Shown: positions 1-9,098, counted from the stretch's first letter. The stretch is DNA of 64,000 nucleotides from Dokdonella fugitiva (GCF_004342425.1 NZ_SLWQ01000009.1:62001-126000); one strand, 5' to 3'. The notes: a model not told the origin generated them from the sequence alone. Made by a program: numbers and translations.

Positions 1-238
1 GCCGCGGCTGCCGCGGTTGCCTTCGACGTCGCCCTGGTCGCGCATGCGCCGGCCTTCGCCTTCCTCGTCGCCCATGTTGTTGTTGGAGCCGCCCTCGCGG
101 CCCTGCTGCTGGGTCGAACGCTGGTTCGCGTCGTCGTCGGTGCGCTGGCCCTGACCCTGGCCGTACTGGCCCTGGTTCTGCTGGCCTTGCCCCTGCTGGC
201 GCTGATCATTCTGCTGCGGGCTGTTCTGCTGACCCATG
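1..238 (-). CDS. Gln/Gly-rich low-complexity protein, C-terminus cut by window edge
   Basis: The frame opens with ATG at 238 and runs off the window after 79 codons. An AGGAG ribosome site lies about seven bases upstream, which supports the start. The visible part has no signal peptide or hydrophobic stretch. It is almost entirely Gln, Gly, Asn, Arg and Asp, with repeated GQGQ and QQNQ units, so it is probably disordered. The composition recalls small stress-induced glycine-rich bacterial proteins, but no KGG repeat is visible and I do not recognise the family. Function unknown. Confidence 0.6.
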
Positions 239-494
239 ATGTCATCTCCTGTGGTGGTTGGACTCGCCTTTCGGGGCGAGTGCCTGCAGCATCACGGGTC
301 GCGACACGCCCAGCACTGAATAGGTCCGGGCGCCTTGCAGCTCGCATTCATCGGGCCGCAAACGAAATGCACCGAAACGCCCTGCGCGGCCGCATGCATT
401 GGCGACACGTGGGATCGCACGTCTTTTCCGCGCGGCGAAGACGCGCCGCGACGCTTGCGCTACGCTGCGCGTAACGGCGCAATGGACGAAGCGG

Positions 495-2447
495 ATGACG
501 ACGGCGATGACGATCGATGCGGCGATCGCGCGCATCCTCGAGCGTGGCGGGGCGGACGTCGCGGTTGCGACACCGCTGGGGCTCGGCAAGCCGAACCACC
601 TGCTCAATGCGCTCTACGCGCGCTTCAAGGCCGAGCCGGCGCGGCGCCTTACGCTCTACACCGCATTGTCGCTCGACCTGCCGGAGGCGGGCAGCGAGCT
701 CGAGCGCCGCTTCCTCGAGCCATTCCTCGCGCGCCAGTTCGGTGCGGACTACCCGCGACTCGACTACGTCGCCGACATGAAGGCGGATCGGGTACCTGCG
801 AACGTGCGCATCGAGGAGTTCTACTTCCAGTCCGGCGCGATGATGCATGCGCCGCGCGCGCAGCGCGATTACGCGAGCATCAACTACACATCGGTCGCGC
901 GCGACCTCGCCGAGCGCGCCGGACTGCATGCGATCGTCCAGCTCGTCGCCGCGCGCGGCGACGGACCGGATACGCGCTACAGCCTCTCATGCAATCCGGA
1001 CGTGACGCTCGACGTGCTCGAGGCGATCGCCGCGAACGGCGGCCCGCGGCCGCTCGTGATCGGCGTCGTGCACCCGGACCTGCCCTTCCTCGGTGGCGCC
1101 GCCGAAGTCGACGCCGCGTTCTTCGACGGCCTCGTCGACGGCAGCACGCCCGCGCAGCCGCTGTTCGCGCTACCGCGCAACGCGGTCGACCTCGCCGAAT
1201 ACGCGATCGGCCTGCACGCGAGCACGCTCGTGCGCGACGGCGGCACCTTGCAGATCGGCATCGGTGCCCTGTCCGACGCGATCGTGCAGGCGCTGCTGCT
1301 GCGCCAGCAACGCAACGACGACTACCGCAACGCCATCGCGGCGCTGCGCGGCGGCGATGCAGGCGACGACCCGCTCGTCGCGCGCTGGGGCGGGCTCGCG
1401 CCCTTCGAGCACGGCCTGTACGGCGCGAGCGAGATGATCATGGACGGCTTCATGCACCTGCGCAAAGCCGGCATTCTCGTGCGCCGCGTGCACGACGACA
1501 TCGACGTGGAGCGCGCGCTTGCCGACGGGCGCGAAGTGGATCCGGAGCGACTGCGCGGCGGCCATTACCTCAAGGGTGCGTTCTATCTCGGCTCGAAGGA
1601 CTTCTACGCGTGGCTGCGCGCGCTCGCCGGCGACGACTACGCCGGACTCGTCATGAGCGCGGTGTCGGACGTCAACCAGCTCTACGGCGGACGCGAGCAG
1701 CTCGACGCGCTGCAGCGACGCCACGCGCGGTTCTTCAACACCTGCATGATGGCGACCGTGCTCGGCGCGGCGACGTCCGACGCGCTCGAGGATGGCCGCG
1801 TGGTCAGCGGTGTTGGCGGGCAGTACAACTTCGTCGCGATGGCGCACGCGATCGCGGGCGGACGCTCGGTGCTGCTGCTGCGCGCGACTCGCAGGAACGG
1901 GCGCCGGCTCGAATCGAACATCCGCTGGAGCTACGGCCACACGACGATCCCGCGCCACCTGCGCGATCTCTACGTGACCGAGTACGGCATCGCCGATCTG
2001 CGCGGGCGCTCCGACGAGGCCTGCGTGCGCGCGATGCTCGCGATCGCCGACGCGCGCTTCATCGACGAGCTCGCCGCGACCGCAGTGCGCGACGGCAAGC
2101 TGCCGCGCGATTTCCGCGTGCCGGACGCCTGGCGCGCGAACACGCCCGAAGCGCTCGCCGGACGCCTGCGTGCAACGAAAGCCGCGGGACTGCTGCCGAC
2201 GTTCCCATTCGGCAGCGACTTCGACGACATCGAGCGACGCGTGTTGCCGGCGCTGATGTGGCTCAAAACGCGTGCCGGGGATCCGCGCCGCTGGCCCTCG
2301 CTCGTCACGGCGCTGCTGGCCCCGCGTGGGCGCGCGGACGACGCCCCGTTGCTCGAACGCCTCGCCCTCGCCCGGCCCGCGTCCGTTCGCGAGCGCGTGC
2401 TCGCGCGCCTCGTGCGCGGCGCGATCGCGCGTTCACGCGCGGCGTGA
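495..2447 (+). CDS. acetyl-CoA hydrolase/transferase family protein
   Basis: A 650-residue member of the acetyl-CoA hydrolase/CoA-transferase superfamily, which moves or hydrolyses CoA on short acyl groups. The N-terminal half carries the first CoA-transferase lobe (the PLGLGKPN region near residue 20). The C-terminal half has the family motif GVGGQYNF and the hallmark TEYGIADLRG segment before a helical tail. It is longer than the roughly 430-500 residues of the 4-hydroxybutyrate CoA-transferase type, as in the extended proteobacterial subfamily. ATG 495 is preceded by a weak purine stretch. ATG 507 in the same frame is an alternative, and longer upstream openings lack a ribosome site. It stands alone with no obvious operon partner. 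Substrate is not predictable. Confidence 0.85.
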   Translation: MTTAMTIDAAIARILERGGADVAVATPLGLGKPNHLLNALYARFKAEPARRLTLYTALSLDLPEAGSELERRFLEPFLARQFGADYPRLDYVADMKADRVPANVRIEEFYFQSGAMMHAPRAQRDYASINYTSVARDLAERAGLHAIVQLVAARGDGPDTRYSLSCNPDVTLDVLEAIAANGGPRPLVIGVVHPDLPFLGGAAEVDAAFFDGLVDGSTPAQPLFALPRNAVDLAEYAIGLHASTLVRDGGTLQIGIGALSDAIVQALLLRQQRNDDYRNAIAALRGGDAGDDPLVARWGGLAPFEHGLYGASEMIMDGFMHLRKAGILVRRVHDDIDVERALADGREVDPERLRGGHYLKGAFYLGSKDFYAWLRALAGDDYAGLVMSAVSDVNQLYGGREQLDALQRRHARFFNTCMMATVLGAATSDALEDGRVVSGVGGQYNFVAMAHAIAGGRSVLLLRATRRNGRRLESNIRWSYGHTTIPRHLRDLYVTEYGIADLRGRSDEACVRAMLAIADARFIDELAATAVRDGKLPRDFRVPDAWRANTPEALAGRLRATKAAGLLPTFPFGSDFDDIERRVLPALMWLKTRAGDPRRWPSLVTALLAPRGRADDAPLLERLALARPASVRERVLARLVRGAIARSRAA

Positions 2448-2456
2448 GGGATCGCG

Positions 2457-2767
2457 TCACTGCACGGTCGCGATCCTGATCGGCTTGCATGCCTGGATGC
2501 CGAACGCGATGCCGGCAGCCGGCTTGCTCGCCGACGGGGCGCCGGAGTCGCTTCCGCCTCCTGTTCCGTACGCGCCTTCGCGATGTCGGCCTGATGCCGG
2601 GCGATCTCGCGCTGCAGCGCTGCGTCCGCTGCGGCGTCAGCGGTACGCCTTTGCGAAACGGCGCATCCGACGCGACGATCGGGTCCACCTGCGCCTGGTC
2701 GCGAATGGCGAGATGACAGCCACCGGGCGCGAAGATGATCGTGGTCGACGACACGGCGCGCCATGAG
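2457..2767 (-). pseudogene. probable decayed or frameshifted small gene
   Basis: No single frame is convincing here, but three consecutive minus-strand segments look protein-like in three different frames. The first spans about 2754-2640 and contains TTIIFAPGG and VDPIVASDAPF. The second, about 2640-2545, is an amphipathic helix-like stretch containing LQREIARHQADIAKA. The third ends in PIRIATVQ followed by TGA at 2459-2457. The simplest reading is an old gene broken by two indels. Sequencing or assembly errors, or chance in GC-rich DNA, are alternatives. No family is recognised. The stretch is otherwise empty between the acetyl-CoA hydrolase-like gene and the membrane stress protein. Confidence 0.25.
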
Positions 2768-2899
2768 CGCCGAAGCCTGGTTGAGCCTGCCCGTGTGCGC
2801 TGTCTCACGTTCCGTAAGCGGAAGGGAGCGGGGACGGCTTCATCTGTCCCACCGGACCCGCGTCGCGGGAAGTCGATCGAAGCCGCTTCGGGAGCGGGA

Positions 2900-3397
2900 T
2901 CAGCTCAGCACGGAGGCATCATGGAACGGCAGTGGCGTCGCGCCCGCATGGCGCACGGCCTCGCGTACCTGCGCTTCGTGCTCGCGCTGGTCGTCGACCA
3001 CGACGAGGATGTTGCCCTCGTCGATCTCGCGCTCGAACTTGCGCCGTACGTGGTTGGGCACGGTCGAGCCGACCAGCGCCGCGCTCCACGCGCCCACCAT
3101 GGCGCCGACGACGACGACGAGGCATGCGCCCGCGAAATTCATGTCGACGGCCGGAATCAGCAGCGCGATGAGCGCGCCGAAGATGCCGAGCGCCGCGCCG
3201 AGGCCCGCACCGCGGAGCGCCGACGGCAGCATGTCGGTCGAGGTGTCGAGGCGCTCGTTCGGCAGGCGCTCCATTTCAATGTCGGCGCGCGCGATCAGCG
3301 AGATGTCCTCATCGTCGGCGCCGGCCGCGCGCGCCGCGAGCATGGCGGCCTGTGCCGTGGCGTAGTCAGGTGCGCAAAAAACCTGGCGGAATCTCAT
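2900..3397 (-). CDS. glycine-rich membrane protein, DUF1269/YflT-like
   Basis: A 165-residue protein. Its soluble N-terminus (start ATG 3397, preceded by AAGGAGG at ideal spacing) resembles the fold of stress proteins that sense or bind small ligands. The middle (about 62-112) is glycine- and alanine-rich and hydrophobic, with small-xxx-small spacing typical of membrane glycine zippers. The C-terminus returns to a soluble alpha/beta segment with ILVVVDDQ. The arrangement matches DUF1269 or general-stress YflT-like proteins that sit in the inner membrane. It is monocistronic and divergent from the SDR gene. Exact role unknown; stress response is a guess from the family. Confidence 0.6.
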   Translation of the reverse strand: MRFRQVFCAPDYATAQAAMLAARAAGADDEDISLIARADIEMERLPNERLDTSTDMLPSALRGAGLGAALGIFGALIALLIPAVDMNFAGACLVVVVGAMVGAWSAALVGSTVPNHVRRKFEREIDEGNILVVVDDQREHEAQVREAVRHAGATPLPFHDASVLS

Positions 3398-3563
3398 CGT
3401 GGCCTCCTTCGCCGGGACGGCGTATGTCCGAGCGGAACTCGCGCTTCCACGCTAGTCCCGCCCGCCTCAATCGCGCCTTAACCGTGCACGCCGCGCTGCT
3501 GCGGCGCCGCAGGAGGGCGCGCTCGACTATCATGTTCGTTCCGGATTCGACGCAGGAGGTTTC

Positions 3564-4259
3564 ATGAACGTGCAAGGCAAGCGCATCGCGATCACCGGCG
3601 GCTTCGGCACGCTCGGCGCAGCCGTTGCGCGCGTGGCCGCCGCCGCAGGCGCGCACGTCGCCGCGATCGACCGCGCCGACGCGGCGCCCGGCAGCCTCGC
3701 CGACGCCGGCATCGCCACGATCGCCGGCGCCGACATCGCCGACGGCGAGGGCGCTCGCAAGGCAATCGACGCCGCCGCGACCGCCCTCGGTGGCCTCGAC
3801 GCACTCGTCAACATCGCCGGCGCGTTCCGCTGGGAAACCCTCGCCGACGGCAGCCTCGATACCTGGGACCTGCTCTACCGCATCAACGTGCGCACCGCCG
3901 CCGCCGCGAGCAAGGCCGCGCTGCCGCACCTGCGCAAGAGCAATGCCGGCCGCATCATCAACATCGGCGCGAACGCGGCGACCAGGGCCGCCGCCGGCAT
4001 GGGCGCGTACACCGCGTCGAAAGCCGGCGTCATGCGCCTCACCGAGGCCCTCGCCGAGGAACTCAAGGACGCCAACATCACCGTCAATGCGATCCTGCCG
4101 AGCATCATCGACACGCCGCCGAACCGCGCCGACATGCCGAACGCGGATTTCGGCAAGTGGGTGAGGCCGGAGCAATTGGCGGATGTGATCCTGTTCCTCG
4201 TGTCGGACGCGGCATCGCCTGTGACCGGCGCCTTGGTGCCGGTTGTGGGGAAAGTTTGA
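3564..4259 (+). CDS. short-chain dehydrogenase/reductase family protein
   Basis: A 231-residue classical SDR-sized Rossmann protein. The dinucleotide-binding motif TGGFGTLG is near residue 11, the structural NIAG motif follows beta-4, and the catalytic YTASK is present. The residue 13 positions before the Tyr, normally Ser, is Ala within IGANAA, so the canonical Ser-Tyr-Lys triad appears incomplete. Proteins of this subgroup carry similar substitutions, as far as I recall. The AGGAGG site four bases before ATG 3564 fixes the start. It stands alone and convergent with the caspase-like gene. It may be a reductase with altered chemistry or a non-catalytic relative. Confidence 0.85.
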   Translation: MNVQGKRIAITGGFGTLGAAVARVAAAAGAHVAAIDRADAAPGSLADAGIATIAGADIADGEGARKAIDAAATALGGLDALVNIAGAFRWETLADGSLDTWDLLYRINVRTAAAASKAALPHLRKSNAGRIINIGANAATRAAAGMGAYTASKAGVMRLTEALAEELKDANITVNAILPSIIDTPPNRADMPNADFGKWVRPEQLADVILFLVSDAASPVTGALVPVVGKV

Positions 4260-4412
4260 GTGTCGCGCGCGCAGCGGACAGGGGCGACCGTGCGTCCTAC
4301 TCGAATCATGCCCGAACGAGGCTTTCTGTGCCATTGAAGCATCCATTCCCCGCGGGCGATTGGCCACGCCCCGCCAACCATGCTCAGGGGATTGCTCGCT
4401 GGCCACGGACGC

Positions 4413-5255
4413 CTAGAGGAGTGCCTCGGTGATCTCCGGCGAAAGGAAGTAATACTGCCCCGAATGCACGTCCTCGAGTATGCGATGGTTGAGGATGTTG
4501 AATTTGCGTGCGGTAGCGATTTTATCGAATCGGGCGCATATCTTGCGCGTGACGAAAGCGCCGAGCTTGCACTGCGTGTCCAACGTGGAATCGGACTCCG
4601 CTTGGATGATGATCTTGCGTGCGAGGTCGCTGGATCCCCCTTCGTCAAACTCCGCGGATTCGAGGCACGATGCGTCGACCGGTGTTCCGTCGTCGCCGAT
4701 CAGGGAAACTGGACGCCCCTTGTCTCTGTGGCGCGGCGGGCGTTTGATCAGCTGTGGGCATTCGACGTCCTTGCCATAAGGAAGCGCGACCTGCCAAGGC
4801 GTTTTTTCGGGCAGGAAGAATCCCCGATCGGGGCAGCAACATACGAGCCCGGTCTGGGCCATGCACAGCGCCCGAGTCCCGCGCGCCATGTCCTGCAGGA
4901 ATTCCGCCCCGGGTCGCTCCGCGCCGATGTCGCATCCCCAAAAGATGATCGCTTCGACTTTGCCGTGAATGGGTGCGAAATAGTCAGATAGATCACCGGC
5001 CAGATAGAATTCTGGTCCGGCGATGGAATTGCCACAGCCGGCTCCCACCAGACCCGGTTGCCCGTGGCCGACGATGTTGATGATGGGCCGGTCGACCTTT
5101 TCGACGATGGCCTCCATCTGCCGGACGAGGGCAGCCACGTTGTTGTGCGAGCGATACGTGCCAACGAGCGCTCGCGCGCTGATCAGGTAGCCCAGGTCGC
5201 CATCCCCCGTCATACCGCGGTAGTCAATGAGCCAATGCGATCCCTTCGTATTCAT
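4413..5255 (-). CDS. caspase-like (clan CD) putative cysteine peptidase, DUF4347-like
   Basis: A 280-residue protein without signal peptide. A hydrophobic strand followed by GHGQPG places a candidate catalytic His at residue 64. A second strand, AIIFWGC, places a candidate nucleophile Cys at 108 followed by DIGAERPG. This strand-HG/strand-GC layout is the clan-CD caspase/CHAT/DUF4347 signature. The remainder (about 150-280) has no recognised domain and contains a CCC cluster at 139-141. ATG 5255 has GAGGTGA upstream, and the gene overlaps the end of the TPR-CHAT gene by 32 bases, indicating translational coupling. G+C is low here: 4501-4560 has 31 G/C of 60. Family assignment is by motif only; activity and substrate are unknown. 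Confidence 0.6.
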   Translation of the reverse strand: MNTKGSHWLIDYRGMTGDGDLGYLISARALVGTYRSHNNVAALVRQMEAIVEKVDRPIINIVGHGQPGLVGAGCGNSIAGPEFYLAGDLSDYFAPIHGKVEAIIFWGCDIGAERPGAEFLQDMARGTRALCMAQTGLVCCCPDRGFFLPEKTPWQVALPYGKDVECPQLIKRPPRHRDKGRPVSLIGDDGTPVDASCLESAEFDEGGSSDLARKIIIQAESDSTLDTQCKLGAFVTRKICARFDKIATARKFNILNHRILEDVHSGQYYFLSPEITEALL

Positions 5256-8200
5256 GATTCACCTCGTTTGAATGTTTGTGCTCGGGCGAACGCACGGGCT
5301 TGCGCTCGATGACGCGCAGGCCGGCCCAGTAGTAGGGGTGACGGAACGCGCGTCGTGCGCGCAGGCTGCGCTGTGTCATGCGCAGTGCGAGAGCGGCGTC
5401 CGGAGGCGGCGTAACGGTCATCGCTGCATAGAATGCGGCCGCCCATTGGGCCGCCGACGCATCGCTCATCGCCCAATCGTCGGCAACGACCTCACCTGCC
5501 CCCGCTATCGACAGTGCGGAAGCAAAACTTGGATTCCCGTCGCCGCCGGCCAGACCTTTCCCCAGCTCGCAGGTATTCAACACAACGAGATCCGCGCGAA
5601 CGGGCCGCCCCAGGATGTCAAGCCAGCTGACGAACTCGGGCTTTCCGTCCCGCGCACCCGATTCGAACCATATCCCGGAGTAGCCGATGCGCGCCGGCTG
5701 CGAGGTACCGTGTGCAGCGACGTGCACCCACGCCCCTGGTTGCGCCAACGCAGCCCGCAAGCCGGCCCCCGAACCACGCCCCTGTGCCAGCGCTCGTCCT
5801 GAATCCCGCAGAATCGCCGAGAGGCCCTCCACCTCTTCCGCAACAGAGGCCAGGACTGGCATCCCCGCTTCGGATGCATCCATTGCCGCTGTGAAAACGT
5901 AGGCCTGTCCCGGCGCACCTCGCACTGCAGCTCCGTTGGACTGCAGGTGCACGTAGGACACTGTGGTGGTATCCAACAACTGCGTCTCCGTTTTCGGCCA
6001 TGAGAGAAGCGGCCACTCCACGTCCGAAAGCGGACTATCCTGCAATACGTACAACCGAGCGGGCGGTGCAGGCAGGTCGACGCGCGCAAGCAACTGCTCC
6101 GACAACCTGCGGCTGGCCGCGTCGATCTCGTGAAGCGGCGTTTCGGGCGAGTGAAGCAGGGCCGTCAAGGCGACGATCGAAGAATGCACCGCCAGGGGAT
6201 CGGCTGTCTCGAATGTCCGCGCGGTGTCGCGGGTGAGCCAGAGCAAGCGCGCATTGCGCGAGCCCTCGAACCATGTGACGAGCGCTTCATCCGGGCCGAG
6301 GGACCGTTGAATGGATACCAACCCAATCGAGCCGGGCGCGACGAGTTGCGCATCGTCGGCGTAGCGCTCGGTCAGGAGCGGCAACAGCATGCGCTGCGCA
6401 TCCGAGCTGGCTCGGCTGCGCTCGACGTCTTCCCGCGTCAACAGCTCCCTGGCGACAGCAGCCTCGAACGCGGACAGCTCCTCACCATGCCCAATCCGTG
6501 CAAGGCGTGCGTCCGCGGTGTCGAGTCCCGGCATCCACATCGCCAGCGACGGAGCGAGGCTCCCTTCGTCGGCGGCGAACGCGATGTCGATGGCCGCGGT
6601 TCGGAGCGGATGCGCCTGTCGACGTATCGCTCGCGCGAGTAGCGGGTTCTTCGAAGCCCGCGCGAGGGTTTCGATCCGCCGCAGCGCAGCGGTCAACATC
6701 CGTCGCGCAGATGTCACGTCGCCGATACCGCTCCGGCGCCGCGCGTCAACGAGCATGAAGCGCACCCAGTCGGTGAACCCGAGCGGTGCGGAACGGAGCC
6801 GAGACAATCGATCCTGCGCCTCGCCAAGCCTGTTCCGTCTCATGTCGAGATCAATCGACAGCAAGGACCAGTGACTCGCGGTCATCGGCGTCGGGCTGGC
6901 CGCGGCGATCGCCCGGTCGACGGCATCGAACGCTCCTCGGTCGAGGTCGAGCTCGGCGCACAGGAGTCGCGTCTCATCGAGTTCCACCGGCATCTCCAGC
7001 GCGGCATAACCATCGACTGAAACCGTTGCCAAAGCGCGCGCCACGAGCGGATGACCAGCCTCGCGCTCGAGCTCCGCGGCGGATCGAATCGCCTGGAACA
7101 GGCGAACGCGCGAATCCCTCCATGAAAGGAGTGGCACAGCCTGCGCCAACATCGCTCTCGCTTCCGTCACGGCGCCGAGGCGTCGATACAAGTCGACGAG
7201 CCGTAGCAGCGCGTTGGCCTTCCAGCGCACCACCTTCGCCGTTTCGAACTCGTCGATCGCTGCCCTGGTATCCGTCAAGGATCGGGCAATGTCCCCTCGT
7301 TGGAGAGCGATACGTGCGGCGAGTAACAGGAGGCGACCGCGATTGAGCGGGGCATCCGGCCCGGTCACGGTCGCGAGGCCGTCTCGGACCATGCGCGACG
7401 CTTCACTGATGCGACCCGCGTCGTACAATGCACCGGCGTACGTCTGGAGGGCGAGCGCGTATTCGGAGCGCTCGTCTTGGCGTGCATATGCCGCGACCGT
7501 CGATGCATGGCACTTCAGCGCAGCCGGAGTTCGTCCGAGCGCAGCGAGCGCGAGGCACCTTGTATTGCGAAGGCGAGTGACGAAATATGCCGTCTCCACC
7601 GTAATCGCAATGCGGTTCGCGTCCGCGATCGCCAGCGCTTCGCCGAAATGGCCCACGCGGAATTCGGCTTCGGCCCTGCCGACCCGGGCTGCAAGTGCGC
7701 GACGCGGCTGCCCCGCCACGTTCCAGGCAGCCTCCGCCCGTTCGAAGGCTTGGATACTGTCCGCGTGGCGCCCGTTGACCGCCATCGCCTGCGCCGAAAG
7801 ATGCAATCCGAAGGCGCGCAGCAGCGGATTGGGTGCAGTTGCGGCAAGCTCGACCGCCTCGGTGAGCGTGCGCGACAGTTCGCTCGCAATAGTGGGCGTC
7901 TCGATCCTCCGGGCGAGCAGCGTGGCTCGCTCCATCCAGCGCAATTCGCCGGCCGGAAAGGGTGACTGCTCGCAATACGTTGCGATGCGTACGCTTCCGC
8001 GCGCCGAATCGGGTTCCAGGCGGCGAATGACTACTGGCGCGCCCGCATCGCTTCGCAGCAGCCGGAGGCCATGACGGAGTGGCATCGGGAGTTCGACCAC
8101 CATGCCCGATGATGGATGGCTCACGACAAGTTGCTGACCGAGTTCATCGATCTCCAGCCACCCCGACGACGTCGAATGCACTTCCAACGCTTCCCCGACC

Positions 8201-8346
8201 GGCGGAAGGTCCGCTACGCGAACCTGGTCACACGACGGATCGATCCGAGCGCATTCCGCGCGCTCGAGTGCTGCGAATCCGGCGACAAGGGTCGCGCTGC
8301 GGATGAACCACAGGGCAGCGGCCCGTCGGGCGCCCGGCGCGCGCAT
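5224..8346 (-). CDS. exported TPR-CHAT protein (caspase-like peptidase fold)
   Basis: A 1040-residue protein. The N-terminus has an Arg-rich start and a hydrophobic stretch to about residue 30, so it is probably exported or membrane-anchored. Residues about 140-600 are helical with repeated TPR-like Ala/Leu patterns (for example LDRGAFDAVDRAIAAA). The C-terminal CHAT domain (about 720-1015) has VHVAAHG with candidate catalytic His near 879 and VVLNTCELGKG with Cys near 926. The downstream DDWAMSD and AFYAAM segments match the family. CHAT proteins are caspase relatives cleaving partner proteins; here the partner may be the lipoprotein or the second caspase-like protein. ATG 8346 overlaps the preceding TGA (TGATG). 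Confidence 0.85.
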   Translation of the reverse strand: MRAPGARRAAALWFIRSATLVAGFAALERAECARIDPSCDQVRVADLPPVGEALEVHSTSSGWLEIDELGQQLVVSHPSSGMVVELPMPLRHGLRLLRSDAGAPVVIRRLEPDSARGSVRIATYCEQSPFPAGELRWMERATLLARRIETPTIASELSRTLTEAVELAATAPNPLLRAFGLHLSAQAMAVNGRHADSIQAFERAEAAWNVAGQPRRALAARVGRAEAEFRVGHFGEALAIADANRIAITVETAYFVTRLRNTRCLALAALGRTPAALKCHASTVAAYARQDERSEYALALQTYAGALYDAGRISEASRMVRDGLATVTGPDAPLNRGRLLLLAARIALQRGDIARSLTDTRAAIDEFETAKVVRWKANALLRLVDLYRRLGAVTEARAMLAQAVPLLSWRDSRVRLFQAIRSAAELEREAGHPLVARALATVSVDGYAALEMPVELDETRLLCAELDLDRGAFDAVDRAIAAASPTPMTASHWSLLSIDLDMRRNRLGEAQDRLSRLRSAPLGFTDWVRFMLVDARRRSGIGDVTSARRMLTAALRRIETLARASKNPLLARAIRRQAHPLRTAAIDIAFAADEGSLAPSLAMWMPGLDTADARLARIGHGEELSAFEAAVARELLTREDVERSRASSDAQRMLLPLLTERYADDAQLVAPGSIGLVSIQRSLGPDEALVTWFEGSRNARLLWLTRDTARTFETADPLAVHSSIVALTALLHSPETPLHEIDAASRRLSEQLLARVDLPAPPARLYVLQDSPLSDVEWPLLSWPKTETQLLDTTTVSYVHLQSNGAAVRGAPGQAYVFTAAMDASEAGMPVLASVAEEVEGLSAILRDSGRALAQGRGSGAGLRAALAQPGAWVHVAAHGTSQPARIGYSGIWFESGARDGKPEFVSWLDILGRPVRADLVVLNTCELGKGLAGGDGNPSFASALSIAGAGEVVADDWAMSDASAAQWAAAFYAAMTVTPPPDAALALRMTQRSLRARRAFRHPYYWAGLRVIERKPVRSPEHKHSNEVNHEYEGIALAH

Positions 8347-9098
8347 CAGTGACGTTCGTCACCCTCGCCACTGTGTGTCTGGCCCTCGCCGTTCGTATTC
8401 TCGACGCGGTCGCTCAGCTCGGAATGTTCGGGCCGCTCACAATCGCACGCGGTTTTGCAATTTGAACCATCCCAACTGGACGCCGGAAACGCCTCGACGC
8501 GATAGTGCTTCGTCACCTTGGCGAGCGTCGGATCTGCGCTGTTGTCTCGAAGCATGACGTAATAATCGTAGTTGTTCGGATCCTTGGTAGCGCTCCCCTC
8601 TCCGTCCCGCATCGCCTTGGGCTGAAGCCAACCGGTCGTCCCCCCCGGGCCCTTGCCCTCGACCATCTCACGCTCGATATGCGCCCCTTTCTTGACCAGA
8701 CCGAGCTGCATCGTCCACTCGCCATTATCCTTTCTCGTGACCTTCAACTTGTCGTCGACTGAGAACAGATCAACCTGGGCGCACTCACCCTTCCCATCGC
8801 GAACTGCGGAAAGCGGAACGTCTTGGCCCGTGGCATAAATAACGGAATGACCTGAATCGAAAAAAAAGATGTTTACTTTCTTGCGCAAACCATGCACTGC
8901 GGCGGCGCACTTCCTTGGGAACGTGACGAGACTCCCGGCGGGGGCCGGAACGGTGTTGAGCTCACGGCACTTGCTATCGAATGTGGTGAGCCCTCCCATG
9001 CCGGGCCGGGCTTTCTCCCCAGCCATCCGGTCCCGGCACCCGCAGACCACAAGGATTGCCACGCCCAAAAAAACTACACCCATGATGCGTGCGTTCAT
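8346..9098 (-). CDS. predicted lipoprotein of the CHAT locus
   Basis: A 250-residue protein with a lipoprotein signal: positive start, hydrophobic VVFLGVAILVV and a lipobox-like VCGC giving a lipidated Cys near residue 21. The mature part is hydrophilic with scattered Cys pairs and no recognised domain. The C-terminus (about 215-250) contains a CKTACDC cluster and an acidic/His-rich tail. Its start overlaps the anti-sigma-like gene by ATGA and its stop overlaps the CHAT start, so it belongs to that operon. Base composition is atypical: 8821-8880 has only 23 G/C of 60, which suggests acquisition. It could be the sensor, anchor or substrate of the CHAT protein; that is inference. Confidence 0.7.
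   Translation of the reverse strand: MNARIMGVVFLGVAILVVCGCRDRMAGEKARPGMGGLTTFDSKCRELNTVPAPAGSLVTFPRKCAAAVHGLRKKVNIFFFDSGHSVIYATGQDVPLSAVRDGKGECAQVDLFSVDDKLKVTRKDNGEWTMQLGLVKKGAHIEREMVEGKGPGGTTGWLQPKAMRDGEGSATKDPNNYDYYVMLRDNSADPTLAKVTKHYRVEAFPASSWDGSNCKTACDCERPEHSELSDRVENTNGEGQTHSGEGDERH

Noticed and set aside
335..2479. Very long alternative frame of 714 codons over the acetyl-CoA hydrolase-like gene
   Set aside because: Arg/Ala/Pro-rich composition of a GC-driven shadow; the overlapping frame has clear family motifs.
5224..8346. Link of TPR-CHAT to type III-E CRISPR (Craspase)
   Set aside because: No cas7-11 gene, array or other CRISPR gene in the window; this CHAT protein has an export signal.
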